DNA of 64,000 bases. Origin: Chlorobiota bacterium. Lineage in GTDB: Bacteria > Bacteroidota > Ignavibacteria > OLB7. Below the pieces are notes generated by a model. It worked only from the letters and a program-made list of their open reading frames with translations, was not told the origin of the DNA and made no database searches. Position 1 is the stretch's first letter; every line of letters begins with the position of its first letter. Location of the stretch: contig JAQBOZ010000018.1 in the NCBI GenBank assembly GCA_028287785.1, positions 1-64,000 of the forward strand, read 5' to 3'. A program made the position numbers and the translations under genes. Shown piece by piece: positions 41,415-48,881 of this stretch.

Positions 41415-42134
41415 GTGAAGCGTTATCTGGCGCCGCTGCTGGCGCGCGCGCTTGCCGCGATCGGCGCGCCGGCCGATACGGAGATCATCCTGGATTATCC
41501 GCGCCGGAAGGATCTGGGCGATCTCTCCACCGGCCTGGCGCACCGGCTTGCCGCGACGCTCGGCCGTCCGGCCCCGGAGATCGCGGCGCGGATCGTCGCT
41601 GCGCTGGAGAGCGATCCACGATTGCTGTCGGTCGATATCGCCCCGAACGGTTTCATCAACTTCCGATTCCTCCCCCCGTTCTATCATATGCGCCTGGCGA
41701 GCCTTCTCTCCGGGAGGCCCCTTATATCTATCGTCCGCGCGGTGGCGTTTGAGAATGATGGGGATCTCCTGTACATCCAGCACACGCATTTCCGGATCGC
41801 GGGGATCATCCGCCACGCAGACTCCGAGGGATTTCCCCTGAACCACCGCGCATCGCTGGAACCGCTGGCGCATCCCCGCGAAATCGATCTGATCCGCTCC
41901 ATCATCTCCTTTCCCGATGCCGCCGACCGGGCGGTGAGCGAGGAAAACCCGCTGATCATCACCGCATATCTCTGCGAGCTCGCGGAGGCGGTCAACGCGT
42001 TTCACGCGGCGCACAGGATCATCGCCGAAGCCGCTCCGGTCCGCGATGCACGCCTGCGACTGCTGGACGCCGCCGGCACGATGCTGCGTCAGGGGCTGGA
42101 GATGATGGGAATGCGGGTGCAGAATCGGGTGTAG
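41415..42134 (+). CDS. Arginyl-tRNA synthetase-like protein lacking the catalytic domain
   Basis: A GTG at 41415 is chosen because similarity begins there (VKRYLAPLLARALAAIG), giving 239 residues; the frame itself is open further upstream inside rsfS. Residues 1-90 match the N-terminal tRNA-D-loop-binding domain of ArgRS (DYPRRKDLGDLSTGLAHRLA, then DIAPNGFINFRFLP). After about 25 linking residues the C-terminal DALR anticodon-binding domain starts directly (LLYIQHTHFRIAGIIRHA, PREIDLIRSIISFPD, LIITAYLCELAEAVNAFHAA, GTMLRQGLEMMGM). The whole Rossmann catalytic core with HIGH and KMSK-like motifs is missing, although a normal ArgRS has about 550-600 residues. It cannot charge tRNA, but may bind tRNA-Arg or another RNA. 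Confidence 0.75.
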   Translation: MKRYLAPLLARALAAIGAPADTEIILDYPRRKDLGDLSTGLAHRLAATLGRPAPEIAARIVAALESDPRLLSVDIAPNGFINFRFLPPFYHMRLASLLSGRPLISIVRAVAFENDGDLLYIQHTHFRIAGIIRHADSEGFPLNHRASLEPLAHPREIDLIRSIISFPDAADRAVSEENPLIITAYLCELAEAVNAFHAAHRIIAEAAPVRDARLRLLDAAGTMLRQGLEMMGMRVQNRV

Positions 42135-42162
42135 GGTGCAACGTCTGCCGTGCCTGTCCACC

Positions 42163-42281
42163 AGCTATGGCGCCCCGCCGGGGCCTGGAAGAATGGATAT
42201 ACAATGCGACACTCGACTATCTTCAAGCCCCAGCGGGGCGCAATTCATCCCGCGCATGGCATCACCATGCGCGCCGGTCTT
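42163..42281. repeat. Dispersed GC-rich palindromic repeat, copy 3 (compound)
   Basis: CTATGGCGCCCCGCCGGGGCC, a 45-base spacer, then TTCAAGCCCCAGCGGGGCGC with the arms in opposite orientation. A small hairpin GCGCATGG-CATCA-CCATGCGC follows. It lies between the convergent ArgRS-like and phosphoesterase genes, where it may serve as a bidirectional transcription end. Confidence 0.7.
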
Positions 42282-43283
42282 CTACCCCGCAAACCCGAGC
42301 GCGAACCGGTCGCCGGAGGCAAAATCCCAGTCCGATCCCCTCTTCCGCAGCATTCGCGTCTCCACCGTCAACTTCTCCTCATGGATCTTGAGCCGCAGAT
42401 AATGGAATGGACGGAAACCATCCTTCCGATAGGCATCGTTATGGTATGGCCGGTTCGGTGAGTTGTCCACCTCGCGACGAGGCCCGCCGCCGCCGCCGCT
42501 CACCACGAACATCTTCTCCCCGGCAAGAAAGCGTTCGTAGCTGTGGACATGGCCGGAAAGGTAGAGCCGGGTTTTGACGGCATCGGTAAACGGGCCGGCG
42601 AACGTATCGCGAACGTCCTTCAGATCCTTGCCGGCACTCAGGGCGCTGTTGGTATAGGGCGGGTGATGCGATGCCACGATCACCCCCTTCACATCAGGAT
42701 CGGCATCCAGTTTTGCCAGCCACTTCCTGTACTGCGCCACCTGATCATCTATTTCCGACCTCGTCAGCCGGTCGAAATTGGAATCCAGCGTGATGAGCGC
42801 AATCGGGCCAAGCAGTGTAAGCCCGTGCATCACATCCCGCTGATGCGGAAAACGCTGGCAGAACGATCTGATGCAGACGGAAGTGTTGCGCCCCTCGTAA
42901 TCGTGGTTGCCAAGCATGGCGCGGACCGGAACACCGACATCGCGGATCGGCGCCATGATCCTGTCGAAATACACCCAGTTCTCCTCGTCATCCCCAAGCA
43001 CCACCTGATCGCCGAGCATCAGCAGCATGTCCGGCTGGTCGGCGGCGATCGCGTTCAGCACCGCCTCCCGCTCCCGATCGTTCTGGGAACGACCGAGCGT
43101 CGTCATCTCCAGAAAACCGGTCCGCTGCACATCGCCGACGATGGCGATGGTTGTCGGGCGCACTTCATCGTCCCAGCAGCAGGACTGCGGCCCCGCCACC
43201 GGCGATTTGACGCCCGTAAGCGCGCGGCACCCGCCGAACGACGCAAGCGCCATGGTCGTGATGAATTGTCTGCGTGTCAGCAT
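42282..43283 (-). CDS. Exported calcineurin-like metallophosphoesterase
   Basis: An ATG at 43283 with AGGAG 6 bases upstream is chosen instead of 43373, giving 333 residues. It starts with a twin-arginine signal and lipobox-like site (LTRRQFITTMALASFGGC). Metal-binding motifs in order: GDVQ, MLGDQV, MLGNHDYEG, SHHPPY, and GHVHSYERF; these ligands bind two metal ions. The layout resembles purple acid phosphatase-like enzymes. Substrate unknown. Located in the periplasm or on the outside of a membrane. Convergent with the ArgRS-like gene. Confidence 0.85.
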   Translation of the reverse strand: MLTRRQFITTMALASFGGCRALTGVKSPVAGPQSCCWDDEVRPTTIAIVGDVQRTGFLEMTTLGRSQNDREREAVLNAIAADQPDMLLMLGDQVVLGDDEENWVYFDRIMAPIRDVGVPVRAMLGNHDYEGRNTSVCIRSFCQRFPHQRDVMHGLTLLGPIALITLDSNFDRLTRSEIDDQVAQYRKWLAKLDADPDVKGVIVASHHPPYTNSALSAGKDLKDVRDTFAGPFTDAVKTRLYLSGHVHSYERFLAGEKMFVVSGGGGGPRREVDNSPNRPYHNDAYRKDGFRPFHYLRLKIHEEKLTVETRMLRKRGSDWDFASGDRFALGFAG

Positions 43284-43473
43284 GACTGCTCCTGTGATAA
43301 GGGAAGAGCTTCGGTGGAAAGAACGTGGGGAGCATGAGGGGAAATTACGCACGGCGGCGATGACGAACAACATGCCCGGCTGGCTCCGCGCGGGGACGGA
43401 TTCCGCCGCGGAAACTGCGAATGGATGCTTGTTCAGCCATGCTCATCCGCCGTATCTTGCGGCTTACAGTTAC

Positions 43474-43546
43474 GCGCCCGTAGCTCAGTGGATAGAGCAA
43501 CAGCCTTCTAAGCTGTGGGTCGCTGGTTCAAGTCCAGCCGGGCGTG
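43474..43546 (+). tRNA. tRNA-Arg (anticodon TCT)
   Basis: 73 bases with a full cloverleaf. Acceptor GCGCCCG pairs with CGGGCGT (one G-U pair). D arm is GCTC/GAGC. The anticodon stem ACAGC/GCTGT encloses CTTCTAA, so the anticodon is TCT reading AGA and AGG. The T arm is GCTGG-TTCAAGT-CCAGC. CCA is not encoded. The gene content changes character just downstream, which fits a site used for integration, but no integrase or duplicated tRNA end was seen. Confidence 0.96.
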
Positions 43547-44091
43547 CTTGAAAAAAGGACCGCACTTCCTAACGTAAGACAACATTGATAATCTCGCCGG
43601 CATAGGACCGCTCAGCTTGCGAAGCTAAGTACCCGCGAGGAATAATCTGATGCCTTGATCTACTGAGCTGATCGAAGATGTTGTTTGTATCGAATTTGGT
43701 ATCAGAAAACTTGTCTGCAGGTACTTAGATTACAATGAGTTGAAATTGCTGGATTATATTTAAAAATGCTGACTGATATTGTCAAGGACAAACCGGCACA
43801 GACCTTTCTCCACGTACAAGTTCACAATCCTCCCGTTTATTCTGCTTACGTTGTCGGAAATCATTAACGAGCATTGCCCCCAACGACCTGACGCATCATC
43901 ATCGTGAATGCAGGACTGTGCTATCGGCAAACATTATTTGCCGGTTAATTGAGCCCCATCCTTATCTATCTATGTAGATGATATGTAGCGCCCCCCATGC
44001 TGTAGCGGAATAAATTTCCATCACTGTCAATCCATTGTTGACAGTTAACGGGAATAACCCGCTACATACATCCAAAGCTAAAGGAGCAATC
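43547..44091. other. AT-rich region after tRNA-Arg with gene debris and a leader hairpin
   Basis: 545 bases, clearly lower in GC. A minus-strand frame between 43724 and 43569 reads like protein (FDTNNIFDQLSRSRHQIIPR, then SQAERSYAGEIINVVLR) but has no start codon. CTAAGTACC at 43625-43633 and GGTACTTAG at 43720-43728 form an inverted pair. The last part is the folded leader listed at 44001-44066. No intact gene is recognised. Confidence 0.45.
44001..44066 (+). promoter_or_regulatory. Nested hairpin in the leader of a small zinc-finger-like gene
   Basis: Outer arms TGTAGCGG / CCGCTACA (44001-44008, 44059-44066), a middle TTCC/GGAA pair and inner arms CTGTCAA / TTGACAG (44024-44030, 44038-44044). 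It ends 25 bases before the ATG at 44092. May be a cis-acting RNA element, an operator, or the terminal repeats of a small lost element. Confidence 0.45.
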
Positions 44092-44253
44092 ATGTCGCGC
44101 GTATCTGCATTTCATTCGGAGCTGGGGCATAAGCACCACGACAACAATCAGTGCCAGGAAGGGAACAAAATCGAGCCTAGACACCGAAGGTCAGGCACGG
44201 GGAATCTTCCTCTTTGCGAGGTTTGCGAAAAGCTCAACAAGGAAGGCAGGTAG
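44092..44253 (+). CDS. Small putative zinc-binding protein
   Basis: 53 residues from an ATG with AAAGGAG 5 bases upstream; an in-frame TTG at 44035 lies inside the leader hairpin and is not used. The sequence has His residues followed by two Cys sites: SELGHKHHDNNQCQEGNKIE, RRSGTGNLPLCEVCEKLNKE. This HxxxxCxxGNxIxxxHRxxGTGxxxLCxxCxxL layout suggests a single zinc-binding module. I know no function. A perfect 13-bp hairpin follows. Confidence 0.65.
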   Translation: MSRVSAFHSELGHKHHDNNQCQEGNKIEPRHRRSGTGNLPLCEVCEKLNKEGR

Positions 44254-44261
44254 CTAATCGG

Positions 44262-44294
44262 TTATGGTGGGAGCAATCCCCGCTCCCACCATAA
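44262..44294. terminator. Perfect hairpin after the small zinc-finger-like gene
   Basis: TTATGGTGGGAGC / GCTCCCACCATAA, 13-bp arms and a 7-base loop. No long T run on either strand; it may end transcription from both sides. Confidence 0.6.
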
Positions 44295-44328
44295 CAGCCA
44301 CATTGGTCGGGAATTTGACTCCGGCCTC

Positions 44329-44565
44329 TCACACTACTACACAAACGACAGGCTTATACGACCAACCCGTCATCCCCTTCTCCTCGTCGCGATTCCCCGC
44401 AATTATTCCATCCCCTTCCACCTCCACCAAAACCGAAGTTTGTTCCTCCTTCGGGAGATTTACCGGCAACGCTTCTTCTTCGTTTTCTGGCCGGAACGGA
44501 TTATCTTTGGGTCTAATAGCAGATCCTCCAGCAGAGGAGCAAGCGCGTGCAGATGATACGGAGGG
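44329..44565 (-). pseudogene. Start-less protein-like frame
   Basis: On the minus strand the interval between a TAG (44566-44568) and a TGA (44329-44331) encodes about 78 residues. It contains an acidic, protein-like stretch (AIRPKDNPFRPENEEEALPV, then TSVLVEVEGDGIIAGNRDEE) but lacks a start codon before it. The opposite frame (44264-44704) is rich in Ser, Thr and Pro and looks like a shadow. Possibly the 3' remnant of a lost gene. Otherwise this gap holds nothing recognised. Confidence 0.3.
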
Positions 44566-44685
44566 CTATGAACCAGTTCGACAATCAGCCAGCCGGGCGT
44601 GCCGGATCCAACAGATCGTTAACATCAGAAATCCGCCGTATACCAACCAGCCCGGCTTGAACTTCCCCCCATTTACCATCCTTCA

Positions 44686-45045
44686 ATGCACACAATGTCC
44701 GTAATGAATATCCAGAAACGATTGACAGAAGTATTCCTCAACGACGGCGCCATGTCCGCCGAGCTGTTCCTGGAGGATCTGATGGAAAGCCTGCCCGAGT
44801 TCCGGACATCGATGGAGGATGACGCTGATGAATTCATGTTTGTGATCACCGAACATTCCGGCGATATCGCGATGGTGCTGATCGAACCTGATAATAAAAC
44901 ACATGTCAACGCCGATGCGCGCGAGCGACTGAAAGCTCTCTGGCCGCTCGCCTACACACGAAACATGGAGGCCATGATCCCCGGATTTGCGGATGATCTC
45001 GGCCGCGGCGAATTCGCGATGATCGGCGTCAAGACGGCGAAATAA
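44686..45045 (+). CDS. Hypothetical protein
   Basis: 119 residues. Starts at 44686, 44695 and 44704 are all possible. It has an acidic helical N-terminal half (LTEVFLNDGAMSAELFLEDL, MESLPEFRTSMEDDADE) followed by strands FMFVITEHSGDIAMVLIEPD, a helix (ARERLKALWPLAYTRNMEAM) and a final strand FAMIGVKTAK. The composition fits a folded cytoplasmic protein, perhaps an immunity-like or regulatory one. The family is not recognised. A terminator follows 20 bases later. Confidence 0.6.
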   Translation: MHTMSVMNIQKRLTEVFLNDGAMSAELFLEDLMESLPEFRTSMEDDADEFMFVITEHSGDIAMVLIEPDNKTHVNADARERLKALWPLAYTRNMEAMIPGFADDLGRGEFAMIGVKTAK

Positions 45046-45064
45046 CGCCCCCGCTCCCCATGCC

Positions 45065-45087
45065 GCGCCGGAGTTTCGCTCCGGCGC
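45065..45087 (+). terminator. Hairpin after the 44686-45045 gene
   Basis: Perfect 9-bp stem GCGCCGGAG-TTTCG-CTCCGGCGC, without a T run. Confidence 0.5.
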
Positions 45088-45185
45088 TCCCGGCGTGAAT
45101 GTGAAACCCCACCCGGTTCCATCATATTGATCTTCCGGTCAAGACCACGCAGTAAGAAACCACCACGGATACCTCGCTCCACCAT

Positions 45186-45203
45186 CTAAGCACTTTCTAG
45201 GTA
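45186..45203 (+). promoter_or_regulatory. Direct-repeat motif CTAAGCA-CTTT-CTAGGTA, site 1
   Basis: Two 7-base half-sites with an 11-base period, nearly identical (16 of 18 bases) to the site at 47650-47667. It lies 243 bases upstream of the avidin-like gene. The rest of the 401-base gap (45046-45446) holds no supported gene; a 76-codon frame at 45287-45517 overlaps the next gene and is not convincing. Confidence 0.55.
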
Positions 45204-45446
45204 TCCCCCTCCGGTACCAATCCACCTACATTGCAAACGCCGGATATGATGAGCATCCGCTCCCATCAATTAATCGGGATTCGGAAATGAATTCCGGCGA
45301 TACGGACATGGCTCAAGCGCGGGCGTATGAATTGTCGCGACCGTACACCCGCACCGCCATCTGTTCCGGAACATCGTCGGAAGGACTTCAACGCCATCTG
45401 AATTCAATGTCGGCATTATTCATTTATCTATTTCAGGAGAGTATCA

Positions 45447-45809
45447 ATGGGATTGCAAGGGAAGTATCATACCGGGCTTATTCCCGGATACGAGCTGGAC
45501 ATCACCGCCAACGATGACAGCAAGGGGACGTTTTCGGGAACCTTTATCGTCCGCATGGGGATAAAAGAGTACAAAATCAATGTCACGGGCCATTATCATT
45601 TCCGTAACAGCAATGAGGACCCGACGCTGTTGTATTTCTACGGCGCACAGGACAACGGCAAGTCGGAGCCCGGATTTTATGTGGGATATGCCGGGGTTAC
45701 GTGGCGTGGGCAGGATTACAAGATGATCAACGGACACGGCGGAATCGCCATCGTCGATCCGAACGGTAACTTCAGCAGCCTTCCGTTTAGCTCCTTCCAG
45801 AAGTTCTGA
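45447..45809 (+). CDS. Avidin-like beta-barrel protein (tentative)
   Basis: 120 residues, AGGAG 8-12 bases before the ATG, no signal peptide. All-beta pattern: GLQGKYHTGLIPGYELDITA, GTFSGTFIVRMGIKEYKINV, TGHYHF, PGFYVGYAGVTWRGQDYKMI, HGGIAIVDPNGNF. The order of GxYxT, GTFSGTF and a late Trp strand recalls the avidin/streptavidin barrel, but the biotin-binding residues cannot be confirmed by eye. A strong terminator follows. Its upstream region has the direct-repeat motif shared with the 47793 gene, so the two may be coregulated. Confidence 0.55.
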   Translation: MGLQGKYHTGLIPGYELDITANDDSKGTFSGTFIVRMGIKEYKINVTGHYHFRNSNEDPTLLYFYGAQDNGKSEPGFYVGYAGVTWRGQDYKMINGHGGIAIVDPNGNFSSLPFSSFQKF

Positions 45810-45844
45810 CGCGATAACAGTACAAGTATAATCCATTGTATTTC

Positions 45845-45882
45845 AGCGCCGGGGAGATGTATTCCGCTCCCCGGCGCTTTTC
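45845..45882 (+). terminator. Strong terminator after the avidin-like gene
   Basis: Perfect 12-bp stem AGCGCCGGGGAG / CTCCCCGGCGCT with a 10-base loop, then TTTT. It also faces the end of the convergent TPR-LuxR gene. Confidence 0.85.
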
Positions 45883-45892
45883 GCGCGGATCA

Positions 45893-47575
45893 TCAGAGCC
45901 CCGCCAGGAATGTCGTCAGGTTCACCCCCGACGCCAGACCCAGCTTCTTCCTGATATTATACTTGTGCGCGTGGACGGTGCGTATCGAGGTGAAGAGAAG
46001 ATTGGCGATATCCTTGGTCTGAAGGTTGATCCTGGTCAGCGAGCAGATCTTCAACTCGGCGGGGGTCAGCATTGGATAGCGCTCCGAGAGGATGCGGACG
46101 AAATCCTGGTGGAGATGATCGAGCTGCTGTTCGAATATCTTCCAGTCGTCATCGGAATGCTGCGTTCCCTCGATATCGCGTACCAGCTTGTCGATCGATA
46201 GATCCTCCCCCTTGTCATCGCCGCGCCTGATCTGCTTCAGTTGCCCCTTCATGGAGTCGAGCAGTTCCTTCTTTCCCACCAGGTTGAGTGCCATCGCCGC
46301 CAGCTCGTTCTGCTTCAGGCGCATCTCCGTTTCGAGCCCCTCGGCCCTGAGCCGGTAGATCTCCCGCTCCCGCTCCGCCTTCTCGATATCAAAGCGCACC
46401 TGGAGTTCGGCCAGGGCCTTCTGCTTCTCCCTGCCGGCGATATCGTTTCTCAGGCGAGCAAATCGCTTGTGGTGGTAGAGGGCATCGGCGGGGCGATGCA
46501 GCCGTTCGTACGCCTCGGCAAGCATCTCGTGGATCTCATACCGCAACCGGGGCTCGGCAAGCATTTCGGCGATCCGCAACGCCTGATCCAGCACGAAGAG
46601 CGCATCGTCGAACGATCCGACGGCGATGTCGAGGCGGGCGATATTGAGGAGGATCGACACGCGAAGCTCGTTGTCGTCACCGCTGTCGATCAGGGTGTAC
46701 GCCTCCCGCTGAAACGCCACCGCCAGATCCACCCGCCCCAGCCGCTCGTGGATATTGCCGATCATCACCATCACATTCCCCACGTTCATCCGGTCGCCGA
46801 GCGCCTCGTAGATCGCCATCGCCGTGAGCGCCGTTTTCAACGACTCATCGAGCTGGCCGCCGACGAGGAGGAGGTTGCCCAGATTGACCAGCGCCTTCAC
46901 CTCGTAATACCGGTTGCCCGATCTCCTGAACGCGGCAAGGCTCCTGGTGAAGCAATCGCGGGCGGACTCGTTGTCGCCGGTTCGGCCGTAGAGGATGCCG
47001 GTGGAGGAAAGCGCGGTGCCGGCGGCATCATCATCCCCCGCCGCCTCGTGGATGGCGAGCGCCCTGAGATAGTGATCGAGCGCGTGGGCATAGTCGCCGA
47101 GGCTCATGCGAAGTTCCGCGAGCATCTCCAGAGCCCGTGCCTGCAACCGTGGCGCGCCGGCGCGGAGGGCCATCTCAAGCGCCATGCCGTACCACTCGAC
47201 TGCTATCGGTACCTCTCCCGCCATCGCATGCGCGTGGGCGATATCGATGGCAACGCCAATCCCCTCCTCGGAAGGTCCACCGTCGGAATAATACTCGTGC
47301 GATGCGTGGAGATCGGGGAGCGCGCGACCGAAATCACCGACGGCCTCGTGGGCAAGCCCGCGATGGCGCATCATCGCCGCCATCATCGGCACGTCGCGGA
47401 GGATGGTGGCAAGCCGCAGCCCCTCGGTCGCCAGCTCCACGCTCCGGCCGGGGTCCGCCTCATCCCCACTGTCGAGATGCCGGACCAGCACGGCAAGCCG
47501 GCGCGCGTCATTGCCGGCAATGACAAGCTCCTGCTCGATATTCCGCTTTCCGGTGTGGAGTTCGTCGGAGTTCAT
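45893..47575 (-). CDS. TPR-containing LuxR-type transcriptional regulator
   Basis: 560 residues. About eight tetratricopeptide repeats fill residues 30-385, e.g. ARALEMLAELRMSLGDYAHA and ALVNLGNLLLVGGQLDESLK. A coiled coil follows (KQKALAELQVRFDIEKAERE and beyond, to about 440). The C-terminal helix-turn-helix is LTPAELKICSLTRINLQTKD, then IANLLFTSIRTVHAHKYNIR. There is no receiver domain or membrane helix, so the signal is probably a protein or peptide sensed by the TPRs. It is divergent from the paralogue pair at 47793, and the intergenic region contains a direct-repeat motif also present before the avidin-like gene. It may regulate both and itself. Confidence 0.85.
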   Translation of the reverse strand: MNSDELHTGKRNIEQELVIAGNDARRLAVLVRHLDSGDEADPGRSVELATEGLRLATILRDVPMMAAMMRHRGLAHEAVGDFGRALPDLHASHEYYSDGGPSEEGIGVAIDIAHAHAMAGEVPIAVEWYGMALEMALRAGAPRLQARALEMLAELRMSLGDYAHALDHYLRALAIHEAAGDDDAAGTALSSTGILYGRTGDNESARDCFTRSLAAFRRSGNRYYEVKALVNLGNLLLVGGQLDESLKTALTAMAIYEALGDRMNVGNVMVMIGNIHERLGRVDLAVAFQREAYTLIDSGDDNELRVSILLNIARLDIAVGSFDDALFVLDQALRIAEMLAEPRLRYEIHEMLAEAYERLHRPADALYHHKRFARLRNDIAGREKQKALAELQVRFDIEKAEREREIYRLRAEGLETEMRLKQNELAAMALNLVGKKELLDSMKGQLKQIRRGDDKGEDLSIDKLVRDIEGTQHSDDDWKIFEQQLDHLHQDFVRILSERYPMLTPAELKICSLTRINLQTKDIANLLFTSIRTVHAHKYNIRKKLGLASGVNLTTFLAGL

Positions 47576-47649
47576 GGTAGGTAGAATATTCGTGGAAGAT
47601 GAATCGATCGTTGTTGCCGTACTGCCGAAGCCTGTCCCCTGCCGGGGGA

Positions 47650-47667
47650 CTAGGTACTTTCTAGGTA
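47650..47667 (+). promoter_or_regulatory. Direct-repeat motif CTAGGTA-CTTT-CTAGGTA, site 2
   Basis: Two identical 7-base half-sites, 11 bases apart start to start (one helical turn). It lies in the divergent space between the TPR-LuxR gene (start 47575) and the first cysteine paralogue (start 47793). Tandem half-sites one turn apart are typical of head-to-tail binding regulators. Confidence 0.6.
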
Positions 47668-47792
47668 AGAGGCCCGCGGGAAGCCACGGTAAGTTGCGCT
47701 ACGATCACGCCCCGCGATCGCCCATGCTCTGGTATCAATCGGCCGGCCGCATGGCAAGACATAATGCCAGCATATCCAAGCAAGGAGTATCC

Positions 47793-48371
47793 ATGACTGC
47801 CCTACCGGATTCCATCGTCCCCGCTCCCTCTACGCCTCCGATATACATCCATGTGCCGGAGGGAATGCACGCCATCGTAAGCATCGAATTTCAGGGGTTC
47901 CTGATCAAGACGGCGACGATCATCCGCCTGCCATCAACGGGAGACGAGGACGAGTCGACCATTCTGCACCTTCGTAACTGCAACACGAACGTCTGCAACG
48001 CCGCCATCCTCCGCGGATTCAATTTCCCTGTCACCTATGAGCTCAACCTGGCCTGCTACGATATCCCGTGCAGCGCTGGTCCCGCTACCACCACCCTGGA
48101 TCTCGAGCGATACAACGAGGGAGGTGACAGCGTCGACAACGTCTCAGCGTATACGATGGCCTATCACCTGAAGGATAAGGAAAGGGAGCTGGGAGCCGAT
48201 TATTTCGTCATCACCATCGTATGCCAGCTCACGAAATGCGAAATCGGCTCATCGCCCAAAACCATGACCGCCGCGCCCCACCCGCGCCATTCAATCATGG
48301 AATCCGGGGACGACCATGACGCCGTCCGTAACGGCAGACGATCGACAGCAGGGAAAACCCCGCGCACGTAA
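47793..48371 (+). CDS. Uncharacterised protein, first of a tandem paralogous pair
   Basis: ATG at 47793 with AAGGAG 7 bases upstream; the frame is open further 5' but not coding there. 192 residues without signal peptide or membrane helix. The predicted beta-rich domain has HVPEGMHAIVSIEFQGF, RNCNTNVCNAAILRG and YELNLACYDIPCSAGPATTT, with six cysteines before residue 165. The next gene product aligns over the same blocks. The C-terminal 40 residues are polar and likely disordered. The family is not recognised. Coupled to the 48405 gene (33-base gap) and downstream of the direct-repeat motif. Confidence 0.72.
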   Translation: MTALPDSIVPAPSTPPIYIHVPEGMHAIVSIEFQGFLIKTATIIRLPSTGDEDESTILHLRNCNTNVCNAAILRGFNFPVTYELNLACYDIPCSAGPATTTLDLERYNEGGDSVDNVSAYTMAYHLKDKERELGADYFVITIVCQLTKCEIGSSPKTMTAAPHPRHSIMESGDDHDAVRNGRRSTAGKTPRT

Positions 48372-48404
48372 CAGCAGCAACTGAATAACCCGAGGGGAAT
48401 CATC

Positions 48405-48881
48405 ATGAAGAATCCACAAGAGGATAGCCTGGCCCAGCCCATTTCATGGGACATGCCGAAGGAAAGACATTGCATCGTGAACGTTACGTTTCACGGAATG
48501 AGAATGAAGCAGATACAGATCCACGACAGCGCCGGCAATGTCGTGGCCGACCGGCGCAACTGCACCGGGTTTGTCTGCGGGGATATCGTTCTGCGGGGCT
48601 CGGAAGACCACGAGCAATGGTTCACTTTGAACGCCTACTGCGCGGAGAACGAGTGCGGCCAGGTGTTCATGGCGGGACCGGCCGTGTTGAGAGTCTCAGG
48701 GCCGGTCGGCAGCCACGAACCGTTTACCCCCCCGTGGGTACAGACCTATCTCTTCCATACCGGTCCCGACCCCGAGAGCGCGGTCGACACGATCGGCATC
48801 ACGATCATCGTGCAGGTCGGCATCGATCCCACGACGGACGGCGTCACGCAATCCCGGAAGAGGAACGCGCTGTCAGTCTGA
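48405..48881 (+). CDS. Uncharacterised protein, second of a tandem paralogous pair
   Basis: 158 residues; GAGGGGAATC precedes the ATG. It shares blocks with its upstream neighbour: DMPKERHCIVNVTFHGM (against HVPEGMHAIVSIEFQGF), RRNCTGFVCGDIVLRGS (against LRNCNTNVCNAAILRGF), and a TLNAYCAENECGQVFMAGPA region (against YELNLACYDIPCSAGPA). Both end in an isoleucine/valine-rich strand (IGITIIVQVG). It has no signal peptide. The 3' end overlaps the convergent STAND NTPase gene by 9 bases. Function unknown. Confidence 0.72.
   Translation: MKNPQEDSLAQPISWDMPKERHCIVNVTFHGMRMKQIQIHDSAGNVVADRRNCTGFVCGDIVLRGSEDHEQWFTLNAYCAENECGQVFMAGPAVLRVSGPVGSHEPFTPPWVQTYLFHTGPDPESAVDTIGITIIVQVGIDPTTDGVTQSRKRNALSV

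Noticed and set aside
43547..44000. Integrase or attachment duplication downstream of tRNA-Arg
   Set aside because: No copy of the tRNA 3' end and no recombinase frame were found in the window.
44264..44704. 146-codon plus-strand frame
   Set aside because: Its start lies inside the terminator hairpin, the product is Ser/Thr/Pro-rich without domain pattern, and there is no ribosome-binding site.
45287..45517. 76-codon frame overlapping the avidin-like gene
   Set aside because: No ribosome-binding site, and it overlaps a better-supported gene that has AGGAG before its ATG.
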